64,000 bases of DNA from Cellvibrio mixtus subsp. mixtus J3-8 (GCF_000766945.1 NZ_ALBT01000058.1:1-64000); one strand, 5' to 3'. Positions 1 to 11,100 are shown, counted from the stretch's first letter. The notes: generated by a model not told the origin, from the letters alone. Numbers and translations are program-made.

Positions 1-78
1 GAAGAAGGTTTGCGCTTCGCTATTCGTGAAGGTGGTCGTACTGTTGGTGCTGGCGTTGTTGCCAAAATCATCCAGTAA
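1..78 (+). CDS. tuf: Elongation factor Tu, C-terminal end (partial)
   Basis: Only the last 25 codons are present; the frame is open from the first base and ends at TAA 76-78. The tail ends GAGVVAKII plus Gln, typical of the C-terminus of EF-Tu domain 3, the GTPase that delivers aminoacyl-tRNA to the ribosome. Its position directly upstream of rpsJ matches the usual str-S10 order (rpsL-rpsG-fusA-tuf then rpsJ). Everything upstream lies outside the window. Confidence 0.93.
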   Translation, partial: EEGLRFAIREGGRTVGAGVVAKIIQ

Positions 79-94
79 TTAATCCGGATGATAG

Positions 95-121
95 AAAGGC
101 GGGCAATATGCCCGCCTTTTA
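95..121 (+). terminator. Intrinsic terminator after tuf
   Basis: A perfect 10-bp stem (95-104 with 110-119) with a 5-nt loop sits 16 bp after the tuf stop and runs into a short T-rich tract. It separates the str operon from the S10 operon promoter downstream. Confidence 0.85.
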
Positions 122-181
122 TTTTATAAAGCGAGCGCTTTTTGATTTGATCAAAATAATTGCAGTTCTTCTGTTTATTTG

Positions 182-210
182 TTGACAGGTCAATAAACCG
201 CCCTTAGAAT
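182..210 (+). promoter_or_regulatory. Sigma-70 promoter of the S10 operon
   Basis: TTGACA (182-187), a 17-bp spacer and TAGAAT (205-210) form a near-consensus sigma-70 promoter. Transcription would start near 217, giving a leader of about 70 nt before rpsJ. That is far shorter than the enterobacterial S10 leader that mediates L4 autoregulation, so that mechanism is not supported here. Confidence 0.8.
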
Positions 211-263
211 TGCGCCTCCTTTCGCCGGGGTGGTTTTACTCTGGCTTACTGGAAGTTCTTTAA

Positions 264-599
<336 letters not shown>

Positions 600-702
600 G
601 TAAATGTTTAAGGTTCGGACGCATGTGTGTTCCGGACTGTGTAACGCTCTGAAATGGGCGGCCATAGCGGGTAAAAGCCCCGTACACTAAGAGGTTAGTA
701 AA

Positions 703-1347
703 ATGACGATTGGTATTGTCGGCCGCAAAAGCGGTATGACTCGTGTATTTACCGATGATGGTGTTTCCATCCCTGTTTCTGTGATTGAGGTTGAACCTAA
801 TCGCATTACTCAGGTTAAGAGCGTCGAAAATGATGGTTATGCTGCTGTGCAAGTAACCATTGGTTCTCGTCGTGCCTCCCGTGTTGCCAAGTCCGAAGCC
901 GGTCACTTCGCTAAAGCTAATGTTGAAGCAGGTCGCGGTGTTTGGGAATTGCGCAACGATGCTCAAGAAGCATTCGAAGTTGGTGCATCAATTACTGTAG
1001 AAGCATTCGCTGCAGGTCAAATCATTGATGTTACTGGCACTTCAAAGGGTAAAGGTTTCGCTGGTACTGTTAAGCGTTGGAACTTCAATATGCAAGATGC
1101 CACTCACGGCAACTCGCGTTCACATCGTGTTCCCGGTTCTAACGGTCAGTGTCAATCTCCTGGTCGCGTATTCAAAAACAAGAAAATGTCTGGTCACTTG
1201 GGTGCTGAGCGCGTAACCGTTCAGAATCTTGAGATCGTTCGCATTGATGTTGAGCGTAACCTGATTCTTGTTAAGGGTGCTATTCCTGGTGCTCCTGGTG
1301 GTGACGTTATTGTGCGTCCTGCTGTTAAAGCGCGCTCTAACGCTTAA
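703..1347 (+). CDS. rplC: 50S ribosomal protein L3
   Basis: 214 residues, close to the family length of about 209. It starts [16 protein letters not shown] and holds the conserved extension around [12 protein letters not shown] that reaches towards the peptidyl transferase centre. The Gln in the following [10 protein letters not shown] stretch lies where the methylated Gln of enterobacterial L3 is found (family knowledge). GAGG at 691-694 serves as ribosome-binding site. The 103-bp gap after rpsJ holds no other feature I can support. Confidence 0.97.
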   Translation: MTIGIVGRKSGMTRVFTDDGVSIPVSVIEVEPNRITQVKSVENDGYAAVQVTIGSRRASRVAKSEAGHFAKANVEAGRGVWELRNDAQEAFEVGASITVEAFAAGQIIDVTGTSKGKGFAGTVKRWNFNMQDATHGNSRSHRVPGSNGQCQSPGRVFKNKKMSGHLGAERVTVQNLEIVRIDVERNLILVKGAIPGAPGGDVIVRPAVKARSNA

Positions 1348-1367
1348 GTGTCCGAGGGGAAATGACC

Positions 1368-1982
1368 ATGGAATTAAAAATTGTTAATCCCGGTGGCACA
1401 CAGGGTACTGTTACGGTATCTGAAGTGGCCTTCGGTAGAGAGTTCAACCAAGATTTGGTTCATCAGACAGTTGTTGCCTATTTGGCAGGTGCTCGTCAAG
1501 GTACTAAAGCGCAAAAAACTCGTGCAGAAGTATCTGGTGGTGGTAAAAAGCCTTGGCGTCAAAAAGGTACTGGCCGTGCTCGTGCTGGTACTATTCGTAG
1601 TCCAATCTGGCGTGGCGGCGGTGCTACTTTTGCTGCCAAGCCTCGCAACTTCGAGCAAAAGCTTAACAAGAAAATGTATCGTGCTGCTCTGCAGTGCATC
1701 TTGTCCGAACTTAATCGTCAGGACCGTTTGATTGTTGTTGAAAGCTTTGATGTTGATGCGCCAAAAACTAAAGCTCTGGTACAAAAATTAGCTCAGTTCA
1801 ATCTAACTGAAGCCTTGATTGTTACCGAAGAATTGAGCGAAAACCTGTTCCTGGCTTCACGCAACTTGTACAAGGTTGGCGTGATTGATGTTCAGGGTGT
1901 TGATCCGGTGAGTTTGATCGGTTTCGACAAGGTTATCGTTACCGTTCCTGCGCTGAAGAAAATCGAGGAGATCCTGGGATGA
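1368..1982 (+). CDS. rplD: 50S ribosomal protein L4
   Basis: 204 residues starting [10 protein letters not shown]. Two in-frame ATGs exist at 1362 and 1368. The GAGGGG at 1354-1359 is optimally spaced only for 1368, and MEL matches the family start. The conserved loop [17 protein letters not shown] lines the exit tunnel. In E. coli L4 is also the autogenous regulator of this operon, but no matching leader is visible here. The stop TGA overlaps the rplW start (ATGA), suggesting translational coupling. Confidence 0.96.
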   Translation: MELKIVNPGGTQGTVTVSEVAFGREFNQDLVHQTVVAYLAGARQGTKAQKTRAEVSGGGKKPWRQKGTGRARAGTIRSPIWRGGGATFAAKPRNFEQKLNKKMYRAALQCILSELNRQDRLIVVESFDVDAPKTKALVQKLAQFNLTEALIVTEELSENLFLASRNLYKVGVIDVQGVDPVSLIGFDKVIVTVPALKKIEEILG

Positions 1983-2275
1983 ACCAAGAACGCATTTATA
2001 AAGTGTTGTTAGGTCCAGTGGTGTCTGAGAAGACTGCAGCAGCTGGCGAAACTAGTAACCAAGTGGTTTTCAAAGTGTTGGGTGATGCCAATAAATTGGA
2101 AATTAAAGCCGCAGTTCAGGCACTGTTCAACGCTAAAGTTGAGTCTGTGCGTGTATTGAACGTTAAAGGCAAAACCAAGCGTACTCGCCATGGAATCGGA
2201 AAAAGATCCGATTGGAAAAAAGCGTATGTACGTCTTGAGCAAGGTCAAGAAATCGACTTTGCGGTAGCTGAGTAA
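1979..2275 (+). CDS. rplW: 50S ribosomal protein L23
   Basis: 98 residues with typical L23 features: N-terminal [18 protein letters not shown] and the internal [20 protein letters not shown]23 sits at the tunnel exit and is the docking site for trigger factor and SRP. Its ATG overlaps the rplD stop by four bases; rplB follows 13 bp later. Confidence 0.97.
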   Translation: MNQERIYKVLLGPVVSEKTAAAGETSNQVVFKVLGDANKLEIKAAVQALFNAKVESVRVLNVKGKTKRTRHGIGKRSDWKKAYVRLEQGQEIDFAVAE

Positions 2276-2288
2276 GGGGAACGTTGAT

Positions 2289-3116
2289 ATGCCACTTGTA
2301 AAAACTAAGCCAACCTCTCCTGGTCGTCGCTTTGTAGTAAAAGTTGTTAATCCGGATTTGCATAAGGGTGAACCCTACGCACCTTTGTTGGATAAAAAAT
2401 CCAAGTCAGGTGGTCGCAACAATACCGGTCGTATTACTACTCGCCATGTTGGCGGCGGTCATAAGCAACATTACCGTGTAGTCGATTTCCGTCGTAACAA
2501 AGACGGTATCCCTGCAACTGTAGAGCGTATTGAATACGATCCAAATCGTACCGCTTATATTGCTCTTGTTTGTTATGCAGATGGAGAGCGTCGCTACATT
2601 ATTGCGCCCAAAGGTTTGAGCGCTGGTGACAAAATTGAGTCGGGCAATGCTGCTGCTATTAAGGTAGGCAATACCCTGCCAATCCGTAACATCCCGTTGG
2701 GTAGTGTCATTCACTGTGTTGAGTTAAAGCCTGGTAAAGGTGCTCAAGTTGCTCGTTCTGCTGGTGCTTCTGTCCAGTTGGTAGCGCGCGATGGTGCTTA
2801 CGCAACTTTGCGTTTGCGCAGCGGTGAAATGCGCAAGGTCTTGAGTGATTGTCGTGCAACGCTTGGTGAGGTTTCAAACAATGAACACAATTTGCGTTCA
2901 TTGGGTAAAGCTGGTGCCAAGCGCTGGTTAGGCATTCGTCCTACTGTTCGCGGTGTTGCAATGAACCCGGTCGATCACCCTATGGGTGGTGGTGAGGGTC
3001 GTACTTCTGGTGGTCGTCACCCGGTATCACCGTGGGGTGTTCCAACCAAGGGTTACAAAACGCGCAGTAACAAGCGCACCGATAACATGATTGTTCGTCG
3101 TCGCGACAAGAAATAA
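2289..3116 (+). CDS. rplB: 50S ribosomal protein L2
   Basis: 275 residues, the family length. The C-terminal block [18 protein letters not shown] carries the conserved His close to the peptidyl transferase centre. The N-terminal RNA-binding part includes [17 protein letters not shown]. An AAGGGGAA Shine-Dalgarno stretch lies just upstream. Position between rplW and rpsS is canonical. Confidence 0.98.
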   Translation: MPLVKTKPTSPGRRFVVKVVNPDLHKGEPYAPLLDKKSKSGGRNNTGRITTRHVGGGHKQHYRVVDFRRNKDGIPATVERIEYDPNRTAYIALVCYADGERRYIIAPKGLSAGDKIESGNAAAIKVGNTLPIRNIPLGSVIHCVELKPGKGAQVARSAGASVQLVARDGAYATLRLRSGEMRKVLSDCRATLGEVSNNEHNLRSLGKAGAKRWLGIRPTVRGVAMNPVDHPMGGGEGRTSGGRHPVSPWGVPTKGYKTRSNKRTDNMIVRRRDKK

Positions 3117-3150
3117 GCGCCGACTTAACAGCTGAATAGAGGAAGAGACA

Positions 3151-3429
3151 GTGCCACGTTCACTGAAAAAAGGTCCTTTCATCGACCTTCACCTGATTAA
3201 GAAGGTCGAGGCCGCGATCGCGAGCAATGATCGTCGTCCAATCAAAACTTGGTCTCGCCGTTCCATGATTATGCCGGAAATGGTGGGTTTGACATTGGCT
3301 GTGCACAACGGTCGTCAACATGTTCCGGTTTTGGTTAACGAAGAAATGGTTGGCCATAAGCTTGGCGAATTTGCCGCAACCCGCACTTATCGTGGCCATG
3401 CCGCTGATAAGAAAGCGAAAAAACGCTAA
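3151..3429 (+). CDS. rpsS: 30S ribosomal protein S19
   Basis: 92 residues, identical in length to E. coli S19, starting [11 protein letters not shown] after the initiator. The start codon is GTG at 3151, supported by AGAGGAAGAG upstream and by the conserved N-terminus. S19 lies in the 30S head next to S13. It ends in a basic tail ([10 protein letters not shown]). Confidence 0.97.
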   Translation: MPRSLKKGPFIDLHLIKKVEAAIASNDRRPIKTWSRRSMIMPEMVGLTLAVHNGRQHVPVLVNEEMVGHKLGEFAATRTYRGHAADKKAKKR

Positions 3430-3441
3430 TCGAGGTATACG

Positions 3442-3774
3442 ATGGAAGTAGCAGCAAAATTAAGCGGTGCTCGTCTGTCGGCGCAAAAAGCGCGTTTGGT
3501 TGCTGATCAAATTCGCGGTAAAGGCGTTGAAGACGCGCTTGATATCCTTGCATTCAGTACCAAAAAGGGTGCAGCGATTATCAAGAAAGTGCTCGAATCT
3601 GCAATTGCAAATGCTGAGCATAACGAAGGCGCTGATGTTGATGAGTTGAAAGTAAAAACGATTTTTGTGGATGAGGGTGTAAGCCTGAAGCGCATTAAGC
3701 CACGTGCCAAAGGCCGTGCTGATCGTATTACCAAGCGTACTTGTCACATCACCGTTAAAGTAGCCGATAAGTAA
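3442..3774 (+). CDS. rplV: 50S ribosomal protein L22
   Basis: 110 residues, the same length as E. coli L22. It starts [20 protein letters not shown] and contains the long beta-hairpin region ([14 protein letters not shown]) that lines the exit tunnel and is the site of macrolide-resistance changes in other bacteria. GAGGTA upstream serves as RBS. Confidence 0.97.
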   Translation: MEVAAKLSGARLSAQKARLVADQIRGKGVEDALDILAFSTKKGAAIIKKVLESAIANAEHNEGADVDELKVKTIFVDEGVSLKRIKPRAKGRADRITKRTCHITVKVADK

Positions 3775-3785
3775 GAGAGCGCGTT

Positions 3786-4466
3786 ATGGGTCAGAAAGTA
3801 CATCCAAACGGTATTCGTCTTGGGATCATCAAAAAACATACTTCTGTATGGTATGCCGATGGCACCGAGTACGCAGACAAACTCAACATCGACTTGAAAG
3901 TACGTGCGTACATTCAGGACAAACTTGCTAGTGCGTCAGTTAGCCGCGTTGATATTGAACGCCCCGCTAATACTGCGCGCATTACCATCCACACCGCCCG
4001 TCCAGGTATTGTGATTGGTAAAAAAGGTGAAGATGTTGATAAGTTGCGCGCTGAAGTTAGCAAGCAAATGGGCGTGCCTGTTCATATTAATATTGAAGAG
4101 ATTCGCAAGCCCGATTTGGATGCAGCTTTAGTGGCACAAGGCGTGGCTCAGCAACTTGAGCGTCGTGTAATGTTCCGCCGTGCGATGAAGCGCGCGGTAC
4201 AAAACGCAATGCGTCAAGGCGCTGAAGGCATCAAGATTCAAGTGGGTGGCCGCTTGGGTGGTGCCGAGATCGCTCGTAGTGAATGGTATCGCGAAGGTCG
4301 TGTGCCTCTGCACACTCTGCGTGCAGACATCGATTATGCAACTGCAGAAGCGAGCACCACCTACGGTATCATTGGTGTGAAAGTGTGGATTTTCAAAGGC
4401 GAAGTGATCGGTGATGTTGTTGAAACCGAAGCTGCGTCCAAGAAAAAAGCCGCTAAGTCCAAGTAA
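3786..4466 (+). CDS. rpsC: 30S ribosomal protein S3
   Basis: 226 residues. It starts [14 protein letters not shown] and contains a type II KH domain with the GKKG loop in [17 protein letters not shown], followed by the S3 C-terminal domain ([18 protein letters not shown]). S3 lines the mRNA entry channel and contributes to helicase activity. The basic C-terminus SKKKAAKSK is species-specific. Confidence 0.97.
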   Translation: MGQKVHPNGIRLGIIKKHTSVWYADGTEYADKLNIDLKVRAYIQDKLASASVSRVDIERPANTARITIHTARPGIVIGKKGEDVDKLRAEVSKQMGVPVHINIEEIRKPDLDAALVAQGVAQQLERRVMFRRAMKRAVQNAMRQGAEGIKIQVGGRLGGAEIARSEWYREGRVPLHTLRADIDYATAEASTTYGIIGVKVWIFKGEVIGDVVETEAASKKKAAKSK

Positions 4467-4478
4467 GGGGTACGCATC

Positions 4479-4892
4479 ATGTTACAACCTAAGCGTACAA
4501 AGTTTCGCAAGCAGATGAAAGGCCGCAACCGCGGTCTGGCCCAGCGTGGCTCCAAAGTTAGCTTTGGTGATTTTGGCTTGAAAGCAACTGGTCGCGGTCG
4601 CATTACTGCGCGTCAAATCGAAGCAGCACGTCGTGCGATGACTCGTCACGTTAAGCGTGGCGGTAAAATCTGGATCCGTGTGTTCCCCGATAAGCCGATT
4701 ACAGCTAAACCACTCGAAGTTCGTATGGGTAGCGGTAAAGGTGGCGTTGAATACTGGGTAGCGCAAATTCGTCCTGGCAAAGTTCTTTATGAAATGGATG
4801 GTGTAAGCGAGGAATTAGCTCGTGAAGCCTTCGCTCTTGCCGCGGCTAAATTGCCAATTACAACAACATTTGTTAAACGTTCGGTGATGTGA
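4479..4892 (+). CDS. rplP: 50S ribosomal protein L16
   Basis: 137 residues (136 in E. coli), starting [19 protein letters not shown]. The [18 protein letters not shown] segment contains the conserved Arg hydroxylated in E. coli L16. The stop TGA at 4890-4892 overlaps the ATG of rpmC by one base (TGATG), implying translational coupling. Confidence 0.97.
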   Translation: MLQPKRTKFRKQMKGRNRGLAQRGSKVSFGDFGLKATGRGRITARQIEAARRAMTRHVKRGGKIWIRVFPDKPITAKPLEVRMGSGKGGVEYWVAQIRPGKVLYEMDGVSEELAREAFALAAAKLPITTTFVKRSVM

Positions 4893-5083
4893 TGAAAGCT
4901 TCAGAACTCCGCGAAAAATCCGTCGAAGAGCTGAATGGCGTCTTGTTGGAACAATTGAAAGAGCAGTTCAAATTGCGTATGCAAGCTTCTACTGGCCAAT
5001 TGAACCAATCGCACTTGCTGTCGCAAGTTCGTAAAGACATCGCTCGCATCAAAACGGCGCTTAGTCAAAAGGCAGGTAAGTAA
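4892..5083 (+). CDS. rpmC: 50S ribosomal protein L29
   Basis: 63 residues, as in E. coli, starting [19 protein letters not shown] lies one codon upstream at 4889, but the ATG at 4892 overlapping the rplP stop gives the conserved length. L29 is a two-helix protein near the exit tunnel next to L23. Confidence 0.95.
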   Translation: MKASELREKSVEELNGVLLEQLKEQFKLRMQASTGQLNQSHLLSQVRKDIARIKTALSQKAGK

Positions 5084-5085
5084 CG

Positions 5086-5352
5086 ATGACTCAAGAAACT
5101 AAAGTGGCACGTACACTGACTGGCAAAGTTGTCAGCGACAAGATGGATAAAACCATCACCGTGTTGATTGAGCGTCGTGTCAAGCACGAGCTTTATGGCA
5201 AATACACTACTAAATCATCCAAGCTTCACGCTCATGATGAAAATAATGAGTGCAAGATAGGTGATCTTGTGACTGTTTCTGAGTCGCGTCCCCTATCCAA
5301 AACCAAGACCTGGTCTTTAGTGAAAATTGAAGAGCGCGCTTCAGAAGTCTAA
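5086..5352 (+). CDS. rpsQ: 30S ribosomal protein S17
   Basis: 88 residues, OB-fold. The conserved core [18 protein letters not shown] and the basic strand around [17 protein letters not shown] identify S17, an early-assembly protein binding the 5' domain of 16S rRNA. It begins two bases after the rpmC stop and is the last gene of the classical S10 operon set. Confidence 0.97.
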   Translation: MTQETKVARTLTGKVVSDKMDKTITVLIERRVKHELYGKYTTKSSKLHAHDENNECKIGDLVTVSESRPLSKTKTWSLVKIEERASEV

Positions 5353-5391
5353 GACTTCCGCGCTTTTGTAAGTCAGTTTCGGAGACGGACG

Positions 5392-5760
5392 ATGATTCAA
5401 ACAGAAAGCTACTTAGATGTTGCTGACAACAGCGGTGCTCGCCGTGTCATGTGCATCAAGGTTCTTGGCGGCTCCCACCGTCGCTATGCAGCCGTGGGTG
5501 ACATCATCAAAGTAACCGTTAAGGAAGCAATTCCTCGCGGTAAGGTGAAGAAGGGCCAAGTAATGAAGGCAGTTGTTGTACGCACCAAAAAAGGCGTGCG
5601 TCGTCAAGACGGTTCATTAATCAAGTTTGACGATAATGCTGCCGTACTGCTGAACAACCAAGATGCTCCGATTGGTACCCGTATTTTCGGACCGGTAACT
5701 CGTGAGTTGCGCGGCGAGAAATTTATGAAAATCATTTCTTTGGCTCCAGAAGTGCTGTAA
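5392..5760 (+). CDS. rplN: 50S ribosomal protein L14
   Basis: 122 residues (123 in E. coli), starting [20 protein letters not shown], which is the conserved L14 opening. First gene of the spc set. GGAGACGG at 5381-5388 is the RBS. There is no terminator in the 39-bp gap after rpsQ, so S10 and spc genes are probably read through as one transcript. Confidence 0.97.
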   Translation: MIQTESYLDVADNSGARRVMCIKVLGGSHRRYAAVGDIIKVTVKEAIPRGKVKKGQVMKAVVVRTKKGVRRQDGSLIKFDDNAAVLLNNQDAPIGTRIFGPVTRELRGEKFMKIISLAPEVL

Positions 5761-5796
5761 GGCACTCAGTCAAGTCAAAGAGTCGAGGGCAGATAA

Positions 5797-6114
5797 ATGC
5801 GTAAAATTAAACGTGATGACGAAGTGATTGTTATCGCCGGACGTGACAAAGGCAAGCGCGGTAAAGTGGTACGCGTGTTGGCTGAAGATCGTTTGATTGT
5901 TAGCGGCGTTAATATCATTAAGAAACACCAAAAACCAAACCCACAATTGGGTGTTGCTGGTGGAATCGTTGAAAAAGAAGCTGCGATTCACGCTTCCAAT
6001 GTTGCTATTTATAATCCGGCAACCAAGAAAGCTGACCGCGTTGGTTTCAAAGTGCTTGAGAATGGCGACAAAGTTCGTGTTTTCAAATCCAATGGCGAAA
6101 CCCTGGGAGCGTAA
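5797..6114 (+). CDS. rplX: 50S ribosomal protein L24
   Basis: 105 residues with a KOW motif near the N-terminus ([16 protein letters not shown]) and the conserved [14 protein letters not shown] loop. L24 is an assembly initiator of the 50S subunit at the tunnel exit. Confidence 0.97.
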   Translation: MRKIKRDDEVIVIAGRDKGKRGKVVRVLAEDRLIVSGVNIIKKHQKPNPQLGVAGGIVEKEAAIHASNVAIYNPATKKADRVGFKVLENGDKVRVFKSNGETLGA

Positions 6115-6120
6115 TGAAAC

Positions 6121-6660
6121 ATGGCTAGGTTAAAACAACTTTACGTGAAAGAACTCGCTCCAAAACTCAAAGAAGAATTGGGTTTGGCGAACGTAATGGA
6201 AGTGCCAAAGATCACCAAAATCACTATTAATATGGGTGTTGGTGAGGCTGTTGGCGACAAGAAAATCCTGGAAAACGCCGTAAATGATCTGACAAAAATT
6301 GCTGGTCAGAAAGTGGTTGTTACCAATGCGCGTAAATCAATTGCGGGCTTCAAGATCCGTGATGGTTGGCCGATTGGTTGCAAAGTAACTCTGCGCTCGG
6401 ATCGTATGTACGAATTCCTGGATCGTTTGATCACTATTGCTATTCCTCGTATTCGCGATTTCCGCGGTATTAGTCCAAAGCAATTTGATGGTCGTGGTAA
6501 CTTTTCAATGGGTGTGACTGAACAAATTATTTTCCCGGAAATCGACTACGACAAAGTAGATCGTTTGCGTGGTCTTGATATTTGTATCACCACAACAGCT
6601 CGCACTGACGAAGAAGGTCGTGCGTTGTTGAAAGCGTTTAACTTCCCTTTCAAAGGCTAA
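6121..6660 (+). CDS. rplE: 50S ribosomal protein L5
   Basis: 179 residues, the E. coli length. Conserved [16 protein letters not shown] and [20 protein letters not shown] identify L5, which binds 5S rRNA and contacts P-site tRNA. It starts six bases after the rplX stop. Confidence 0.97.
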   Translation: MARLKQLYVKELAPKLKEELGLANVMEVPKITKITINMGVGEAVGDKKILENAVNDLTKIAGQKVVVTNARKSIAGFKIRDGWPIGCKVTLRSDRMYEFLDRLITIAIPRIRDFRGISPKQFDGRGNFSMGVTEQIIFPEIDYDKVDRLRGLDICITTTARTDEEGRALLKAFNFPFKG

Positions 6661-6669
6661 GGTAGCGTC

Positions 6670-6975
6670 ATGGCTAAAAAATCTATGATTGCACGCGAAG
6701 CTAAACGTGCAGAAACCGTTAAAAAATTTGCTGCCAAGCGTGCAGAATTGAAAGCACTTATCCAAAGCCCTGCGTCTTCTGAAGAGCAGGTTTGGGAAGC
6801 GCAAATCAAACTGCAAAAAATGCCTCGTGATGCCAGTGCTTCACGCCAGCGTAATCGCTGCCGTGTAACTGGTCGTCCGCACGGTGTTTATCGCAAATTC
6901 GGCCTGTGCCGTCACAAGTTGCGTGAAGCCGCTATGCGTGGCGATGTCCCCGGCTTGGTTAAGGCCAGCTGGTAA
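6670..6975 (+). CDS. rpsN: 30S ribosomal protein S14, long zinc-free form
   Basis: 101 residues, the long type-I S14. The end [19 protein letters not shown] is diagnostic. It lacks the CxxC pairs of the short zinc-binding form, so it should not respond to zinc supply. Confidence 0.96.
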   Translation: MAKKSMIAREAKRAETVKKFAAKRAELKALIQSPASSEEQVWEAQIKLQKMPRDASASRQRNRCRVTGRPHGVYRKFGLCRHKLREAAMRGDVPGLVKASW

Positions 6976-7005
6976 GCCTCGGCTTAATTTTAGGAGCAGA
7001 ATCTG

Positions 7006-7398
7006 ATGAGCATGCAAGATCCTATGGCAGATATGCTGACCCGCATTCGCAACGCGCAAAGTGTAGGTAAAGCATCTGTAACCATGCCTTCTTCCAAATT
7101 GAAAGTAAGCGTGGCAAAAGTACTCTCTGATGAGGGTTATGTAACTGGTTTTTCAGTGAGCGAAGGCCCCAAGCAAGAGCTGACTGTTGAATTAAAATAT
7201 TTTGAAGGCAAGCCAGTAATTGTTGAGCTTGACCGCGTAAGCCGTCCAGGTTTGCGTAATTATGCTGGTAAAACAGCGCTGCCTACCGTTCGCGGTGGTT
7301 TGGGTATCGCTATTGTTTCTACCAGTAAAGGTGTTATGACTGATCGTGCTGCTCGCGCCGCTGGCGTAGGTGGCGAAGTCCTCTGCACAGTATTCTAA
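7006..7398 (+). CDS. rpsH: 30S ribosomal protein S8
   Basis: 130 residues, the E. coli length. The opening [18 protein letters not shown] and the C-terminal [20 protein letters not shown] are characteristic. In E. coli S8 is the translational repressor of the spc operon. TTAGGAGCAG upstream is a strong Shine-Dalgarno. Confidence 0.97.
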   Translation: MSMQDPMADMLTRIRNAQSVGKASVTMPSSKLKVSVAKVLSDEGYVTGFSVSEGPKQELTVELKYFEGKPVIVELDRVSRPGLRNYAGKTALPTVRGGLGIAIVSTSKGVMTDRAARAAGVGGEVLCTVF

Positions 7399-7411
7399 TT
7401 GGGAAATCGTC

Positions 7412-7945
7412 ATGTCACGAGTTGCAAAAAGTCCGGTTGAAGTACCTGCTGCAGTGACTGTCACTCTTAACGGACAGTCTCTGTCCGTTAAAGGCAGCAA
7501 AGGTACATTGGCGCTGCAAATTCACGCGAACGTAGAAGTTAAACACGAAAACAACGTGCTGACTTTTGCTCCACGTGATGGTGCCAAGCAGTCAGATGCG
7601 CTAGCAGGCACTACCCGTGCGCTAGTCAATAACATGGTTAAAGGTGTGAGCCAGGGTTTCGAAAGAAAATTGACTCTGGTTGGCGTTGGTTACCGTGTTA
7701 AAGCAGAAGGCAATACTGTAAACCTGTCTGTGGGTCTTTCTCATCCAGTTGTTTACACCCTGCCACAGGGTGTAACTGTAGAGACCCCAAGTCAGACCGA
7801 GATAGTACTGAAAGGCAGTGACAAGCAATTGCTTGGTCAAGTTGCTGCTGAACTTCGTTCATTCCGCGAGCCAGAGCCTTACAAAGGTAAAGGTGTTCGT
7901 TATTCGGACGAAAATGTACTGCGTAAAGAAGCTAAGAAGAAGTAG
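7412..7945 (+). CDS. rplF: 50S ribosomal protein L6
   Basis: 177 residues, the E. coli length, starting [17 protein letters not shown]. The frame is open further upstream into rpsH (from 7370), but the ATG at 7412 with GGGAAA upstream gives the conserved start. The C-terminal [15 protein letters not shown] block is diagnostic. L6 lies near the factor-binding centre. Confidence 0.96.
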   Translation: MSRVAKSPVEVPAAVTVTLNGQSLSVKGSKGTLALQIHANVEVKHENNVLTFAPRDGAKQSDALAGTTRALVNNMVKGVSQGFERKLTLVGVGYRVKAEGNTVNLSVGLSHPVVYTLPQGVTVETPSQTEIVLKGSDKQLLGQVAAELRSFREPEPYKGKGVRYSDENVLRKEAKKK

Positions 7946-7954
7946 GGCTAAGAT

Positions 7955-8305
7955 ATGAGCGATAAGAAGCAAACTCGTCTTCGCCGTGCACGCCGTGCTC
8001 GCGCAAAGATTCGTGAATTGGGCGCAACCCGCCTGACTATTCACCGTTCTCCACGCCATATCTATGCTCAACTGATTTCAGGTGATGGTGCTTGCGTACT
8101 CGCGAGTGCTTCAACCCTGGATAAAGATTTGCGCAGTGGTAAAACTGGTAACGCTGAAGCTGCAAAAGCTGTTGGTGCTCTGATAGCAGAGCGTGCAAAA
8201 GCGGCAGGCATCACCCAGGTAGCTTTCGACCGCAGTGGTTTCAAATACCACGGCCGTGTTAAGGCTCTTGCTGATGCAGCGCGTGAAGGCGGATTGGAAT
8301 TCTAA
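7955..8305 (+). CDS. rplR: 50S ribosomal protein L18
   Basis: 116 residues (117 in E. coli). An arginine-rich N-terminus ([19 protein letters not shown]) binds 5S rRNA with L5; the conserved C-terminus is [20 protein letters not shown]. Ten bases separate it from rplF and rpsE. Confidence 0.97.
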   Translation: MSDKKQTRLRRARRARAKIRELGATRLTIHRSPRHIYAQLISGDGACVLASASTLDKDLRSGKTGNAEAAKAVGALIAERAKAAGITQVAFDRSGFKYHGRVKALADAAREGGLEF

Positions 8306-8314
8306 AGGTGAGAT

Positions 8315-8824
8315 ATGGCATACGCTAAGAAAGAAGAAGACAACAACGAAGGCTTGCAGGAAAAATTAGTTCAAGTTAATCGTGTTGCTAAAACTGTAAA
8401 GGGTGGTCGTATCTTCCAATTTACCGCATTGACTGTTGTTGGTGATGGTAACGGAAAAGTAGGTTTTGGCCGCGGTAAGGCTCGTGAAGTTCCTATTGCT
8501 ATTCAAAAGGCAATGGAAGCTGCACGTCGCAACATGATTACTGTTGACCTGAATGGCGATACCATTCAGTACCCAACCAAAGGTGTTCATGGCGCGTCAA
8601 AAGTTTACATGCAACCAGCGTCACAAGGTACTGGCGTAATCGCTGGCGGTGCTATGCGTGCCGTACTCGAAATCGCAGGTATCCAGAACGTTCTTTCCAA
8701 GTGCTACGGTTCAACCAATCCGGTAAACGTAGTTCGTGCAACGTTTAATGCGCTGAAAGAGATGACTTCACCTGAAGCAGTTGCTGCAAAACGCGGTAAG
8801 ACTGTTGAAGATATTCTGAACTAA
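8315..8824 (+). CDS. rpsE: 30S ribosomal protein S5
   Basis: 169 residues. The double-stranded-RNA-binding N-domain ([19 protein letters not shown]) is followed by the conserved [20 protein letters not shown]. The loop after VAKTVKGG is where spectinomycin-resistance changes map in other species; no unusual residue is evident to me. Confidence 0.97.
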   Translation: MAYAKKEEDNNEGLQEKLVQVNRVAKTVKGGRIFQFTALTVVGDGNGKVGFGRGKAREVPIAIQKAMEAARRNMITVDLNGDTIQYPTKGVHGASKVYMQPASQGTGVIAGGAMRAVLEIAGIQNVLSKCYGSTNPVNVVRATFNALKEMTSPEAVAAKRGKTVEDILN

Positions 8825-8859
8825 TCGATTAGTTCGATTATTAGATGGCGGAATTCACC

Positions 8860-9045
8860 ATGTCTAAGAAAATGATTAAAGTGACCCAGATCAAGAGTAC
8901 TGCTCATCGTCTGGCGAACCACAAAGCTTGCGTACGCGGCTTGGGTTTACGTCGCATCGGTCACTCTGTGGAAGTTGAAGATACTCCTTCAGTTCGCGGC
9001 ATGATCAATGTTGTCAACTATCTGGTTAAGGTAGAAGGGGAATAA
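8860..9045 (+). CDS. rpmD: 50S ribosomal protein L30
   Basis: 61 residues from ATG 8860 ([13 protein letters not shown]). An in-frame ATG at 8845 would add five residues, but GGCGGA at 8847-8852 is correctly spaced only for 8860 and family members start close to KxIKVTQ. Conserved [20 protein letters not shown]. Confidence 0.93.
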   Translation: MSKKMIKVTQIKSTAHRLANHKACVRGLGLRRIGHSVEVEDTPSVRGMINVVNYLVKVEGE

Positions 9046-9046
9046 G

Positions 9047-9481
9047 ATGCGTCTGAATACTTTGAGCCCGGCACCAGGCCGTGTACACGCTAAAAAGCGT
9101 GTTGGTCGTGGTATCGGTAGCGGCTTGGGTAAAACCGCAGGTCGTGGTCACAAAGGTTTGAAATCTCGCTCAGGCGGTTCCGTAAGACCCGGTTTCGAAG
9201 GCGGTCAAATGCCTTTGCAAATCCGTTTGCCAAAATACGGTTTTACTTCACGTATTGGTTTGGTAACTGCGGAAATTCGTTTGTCAGAGTTGAACGCTGT
9301 GGAAGGTTCGGTAGTTGATATCGAAACCCTGAAGCAAGCAGGTTTGATCAGTTCTGTTATCAAGCGTGCAAAAATTTTCGCTTCTGGTGAAGTGAAAAAA
9401 GCTGTCACTGTTAAGGGCCTGGCTGTAACTAAAGGTGCTAAAGCAGCGATTGAAGCCGCTGGCGGAACAGTAGAAGAGTAA
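9047..9481 (+). CDS. rplO: 50S ribosomal protein L15
   Basis: 144 residues, the E. coli length. The glycine- and arginine-rich N-terminus ([18 protein letters not shown]) and [15 protein letters not shown] identify L15. It starts one base after the rpmD stop. Confidence 0.97.
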   Translation: MRLNTLSPAPGRVHAKKRVGRGIGSGLGKTAGRGHKGLKSRSGGSVRPGFEGGQMPLQIRLPKYGFTSRIGLVTAEIRLSELNAVEGSVVDIETLKQAGLISSVIKRAKIFASGEVKKAVTVKGLAVTKGAKAAIEAAGGTVEE

Positions 9482-9491
9482 CGAGGCGCGA

Positions 9492-10829
9492 ATGGCAACT
9501 CCAGGTAATCTGCCATTAGCAAATCAAAGAGGCTTGGGCGAGCTTTGGGCTCGCCTGCGCTTTTTGTTTCTGGCAATAGTGATTTATCGTATTGGTACTC
9601 ACATACCAGTGCCAGGTTTAGATCCAGAGCGTATTGCAAATCTGTTTAATCAAAATCAGGGAACCATTCTGGGCATGTTTAACATGTTTTCCGGTGGTGC
9701 CTTGGAGCGGATGAGTATTCTTGCTTTGGGTATCATGCCCTATATCTCTGCATCGATTATTATGCAGTTGCTTACGGCGGTTACTCCTTCTTTAGAGCAG
9801 TTAAAGAAAGAAGGTGATGCTGGGCGTCGCAAGATCAACCAGTACACTCGTTATTTCACCGTAGTTTTGGCGACCGTTCAGGCGCTAGCCATGGCAGTAA
9901 GCTTTTCTGCTTATGCGTTCGGTGGTGAGCCAACCTTTTCCTACTATTTCATTGCGGTTGTGTCGTTGGTGACCGGTGCAGTGTTTATGATGTGGTTGGG
10001 TGAGCAGGTAACTGAACGTGGTATCGGTAACGGTATATCCATGCTGATATTTGCCGGTATTGTGGCGGGAATGCCGAGTGCGATAGGTCAGGCATTTGAA
10101 AGTGCAAGGCAAGGCGATTTGCATATCCTGGCGTTGTTAGTGGTAAGTATTCTTGCCATTGCTGTTATCTGGTTTGTTGTACGGATTGAGCGTGGTCAGC
10201 GTCGCATTACAGTTAATTATGCCAAGCGTCAGCAAGGCCGCCAGGGATACGCTGCACAGAGCAGCCATTTACCGCTGAAAATTAATATGGCCGGTGTAAT
10301 CCCAGCTATTTTTGCCAGCAGTATTTTGTTATTCCCTGCATCGATCGCGCAGTGGTTTGGCCAGGGTGGTGATGGTGTTGTAAATGAAGTGTTGCAAGAA
10401 CTGGCTTTGGCAATCGGCCCTGGTCAGCCTTTGTATATCATTCTTTTTGCTGCCCTCATTACTTTCTTCTGCTTCTTCTATACGGCTTTGATGTTCAACC
10501 CGAAAGAAGTGGCAGATAACCTGAAGAAGTCTGGAGCATATATTCCTGGAATTCGCCCGGGTGAGCATTCAGCAAAATATATTGATAGTGTTTTGACTCG
10601 TTTGACTGTTGTTGGCGCTATCTATATGTCGGCTGTTTGTTTGCTGCCAGAGTTTCTTGTAGTGGCTACTGGTGTACCTTTTTATCTGGGTGGAACCTCA
10701 TTACTTATCGTAGTGGTAGTAGTTATGGATTTTATGTCCCAGGTACAAGCGCACTTGATGTCCCATCAGTATGAGTCACTGATGAAGAAATCAAATTTAA
10801 AAGGATATGGCAGCGGAAACGCACGCTAA
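9492..10829 (+). CDS. secY: Protein translocase subunit SecY
   Basis: 445 residues (443 in E. coli) with ten predicted membrane helices. Typical motifs are [20 protein letters not shown] at the start, VPGLDPERI, the plug region after [13 protein letters not shown], and the cytosolic SecA/ribosome-binding loops around [14 protein letters not shown] and [20 protein letters not shown]. SecY forms the inner-membrane channel with SecE and SecG. Location after rplO and before rpmJ is canonical. Confidence 0.98.
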   Translation: MATPGNLPLANQRGLGELWARLRFLFLAIVIYRIGTHIPVPGLDPERIANLFNQNQGTILGMFNMFSGGALERMSILALGIMPYISASIIMQLLTAVTPSLEQLKKEGDAGRRKINQYTRYFTVVLATVQALAMAVSFSAYAFGGEPTFSYYFIAVVSLVTGAVFMMWLGEQVTERGIGNGISMLIFAGIVAGMPSAIGQAFESARQGDLHILALLVVSILAIAVIWFVVRIERGQRRITVNYAKRQQGRQGYAAQSSHLPLKINMAGVIPAIFASSILLFPASIAQWFGQGGDGVVNEVLQELALAIGPGQPLYIILFAALITFFCFFYTALMFNPKEVADNLKKSGAYIPGIRPGEHSAKYIDSVLTRLTVVGAIYMSAVCLLPEFLVVATGVPFYLGGTSLLIVVVVVMDFMSQVQAHLMSHQYESLMKKSNLKGYGSGNAR

Positions 10830-10851
10830 TCCAAGTTATAGAGGTTGAATC

Positions 10852-10968
10852 ATGAAAGTTCGTGCTTCCGTAAAAAAGATTTGTCGCAATTGTAAAATGG
10901 TTCGTCGCAACGGTGTTTTGCGTGTGATTTGCAACGTTGAGCCGCGCCACAAGCAGCGTCAAGGCTAA
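10852..10968 (+). CDS. rpmJ: 50S ribosomal protein L36, zinc-ribbon form
   Basis: A 38-codon gene, [19 protein letters not shown] at the start and RHKQRQG at the end. Cys11, Cys14, Cys27 and His33 form the zinc-binding set of the C+ form. GAGGTT upstream is the RBS. This is the end of the spc transcript, since a strong terminator follows. Confidence 0.96.
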   Translation: MKVRASVKKICRNCKMVRRNGVLRVICNVEPRHKQRQG

Positions 10969-10990
10969 TAGCTGTTCAATTGTTTCAGCA

Positions 10991-11033
10991 AATTCAGGCA
11001 GGTCAGCTAATCAGCGACCTGCCTGAATTTTTA
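10991..11033 (+). terminator. Intrinsic terminator after rpmJ
   Basis: A perfect 14-bp stem (10991-11004 with 11016-11029), an 11-nt loop and a T-rich tail. It ends the spc operon and implies the alpha operon has its own promoter. Confidence 0.88.
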
Positions 11034-11100
11034 TGATTCATATTAGCAGTATTGCCGCAAGGGGGCGTTGACTGTCGTTGGGTGAGAAATTGCCCAGCTA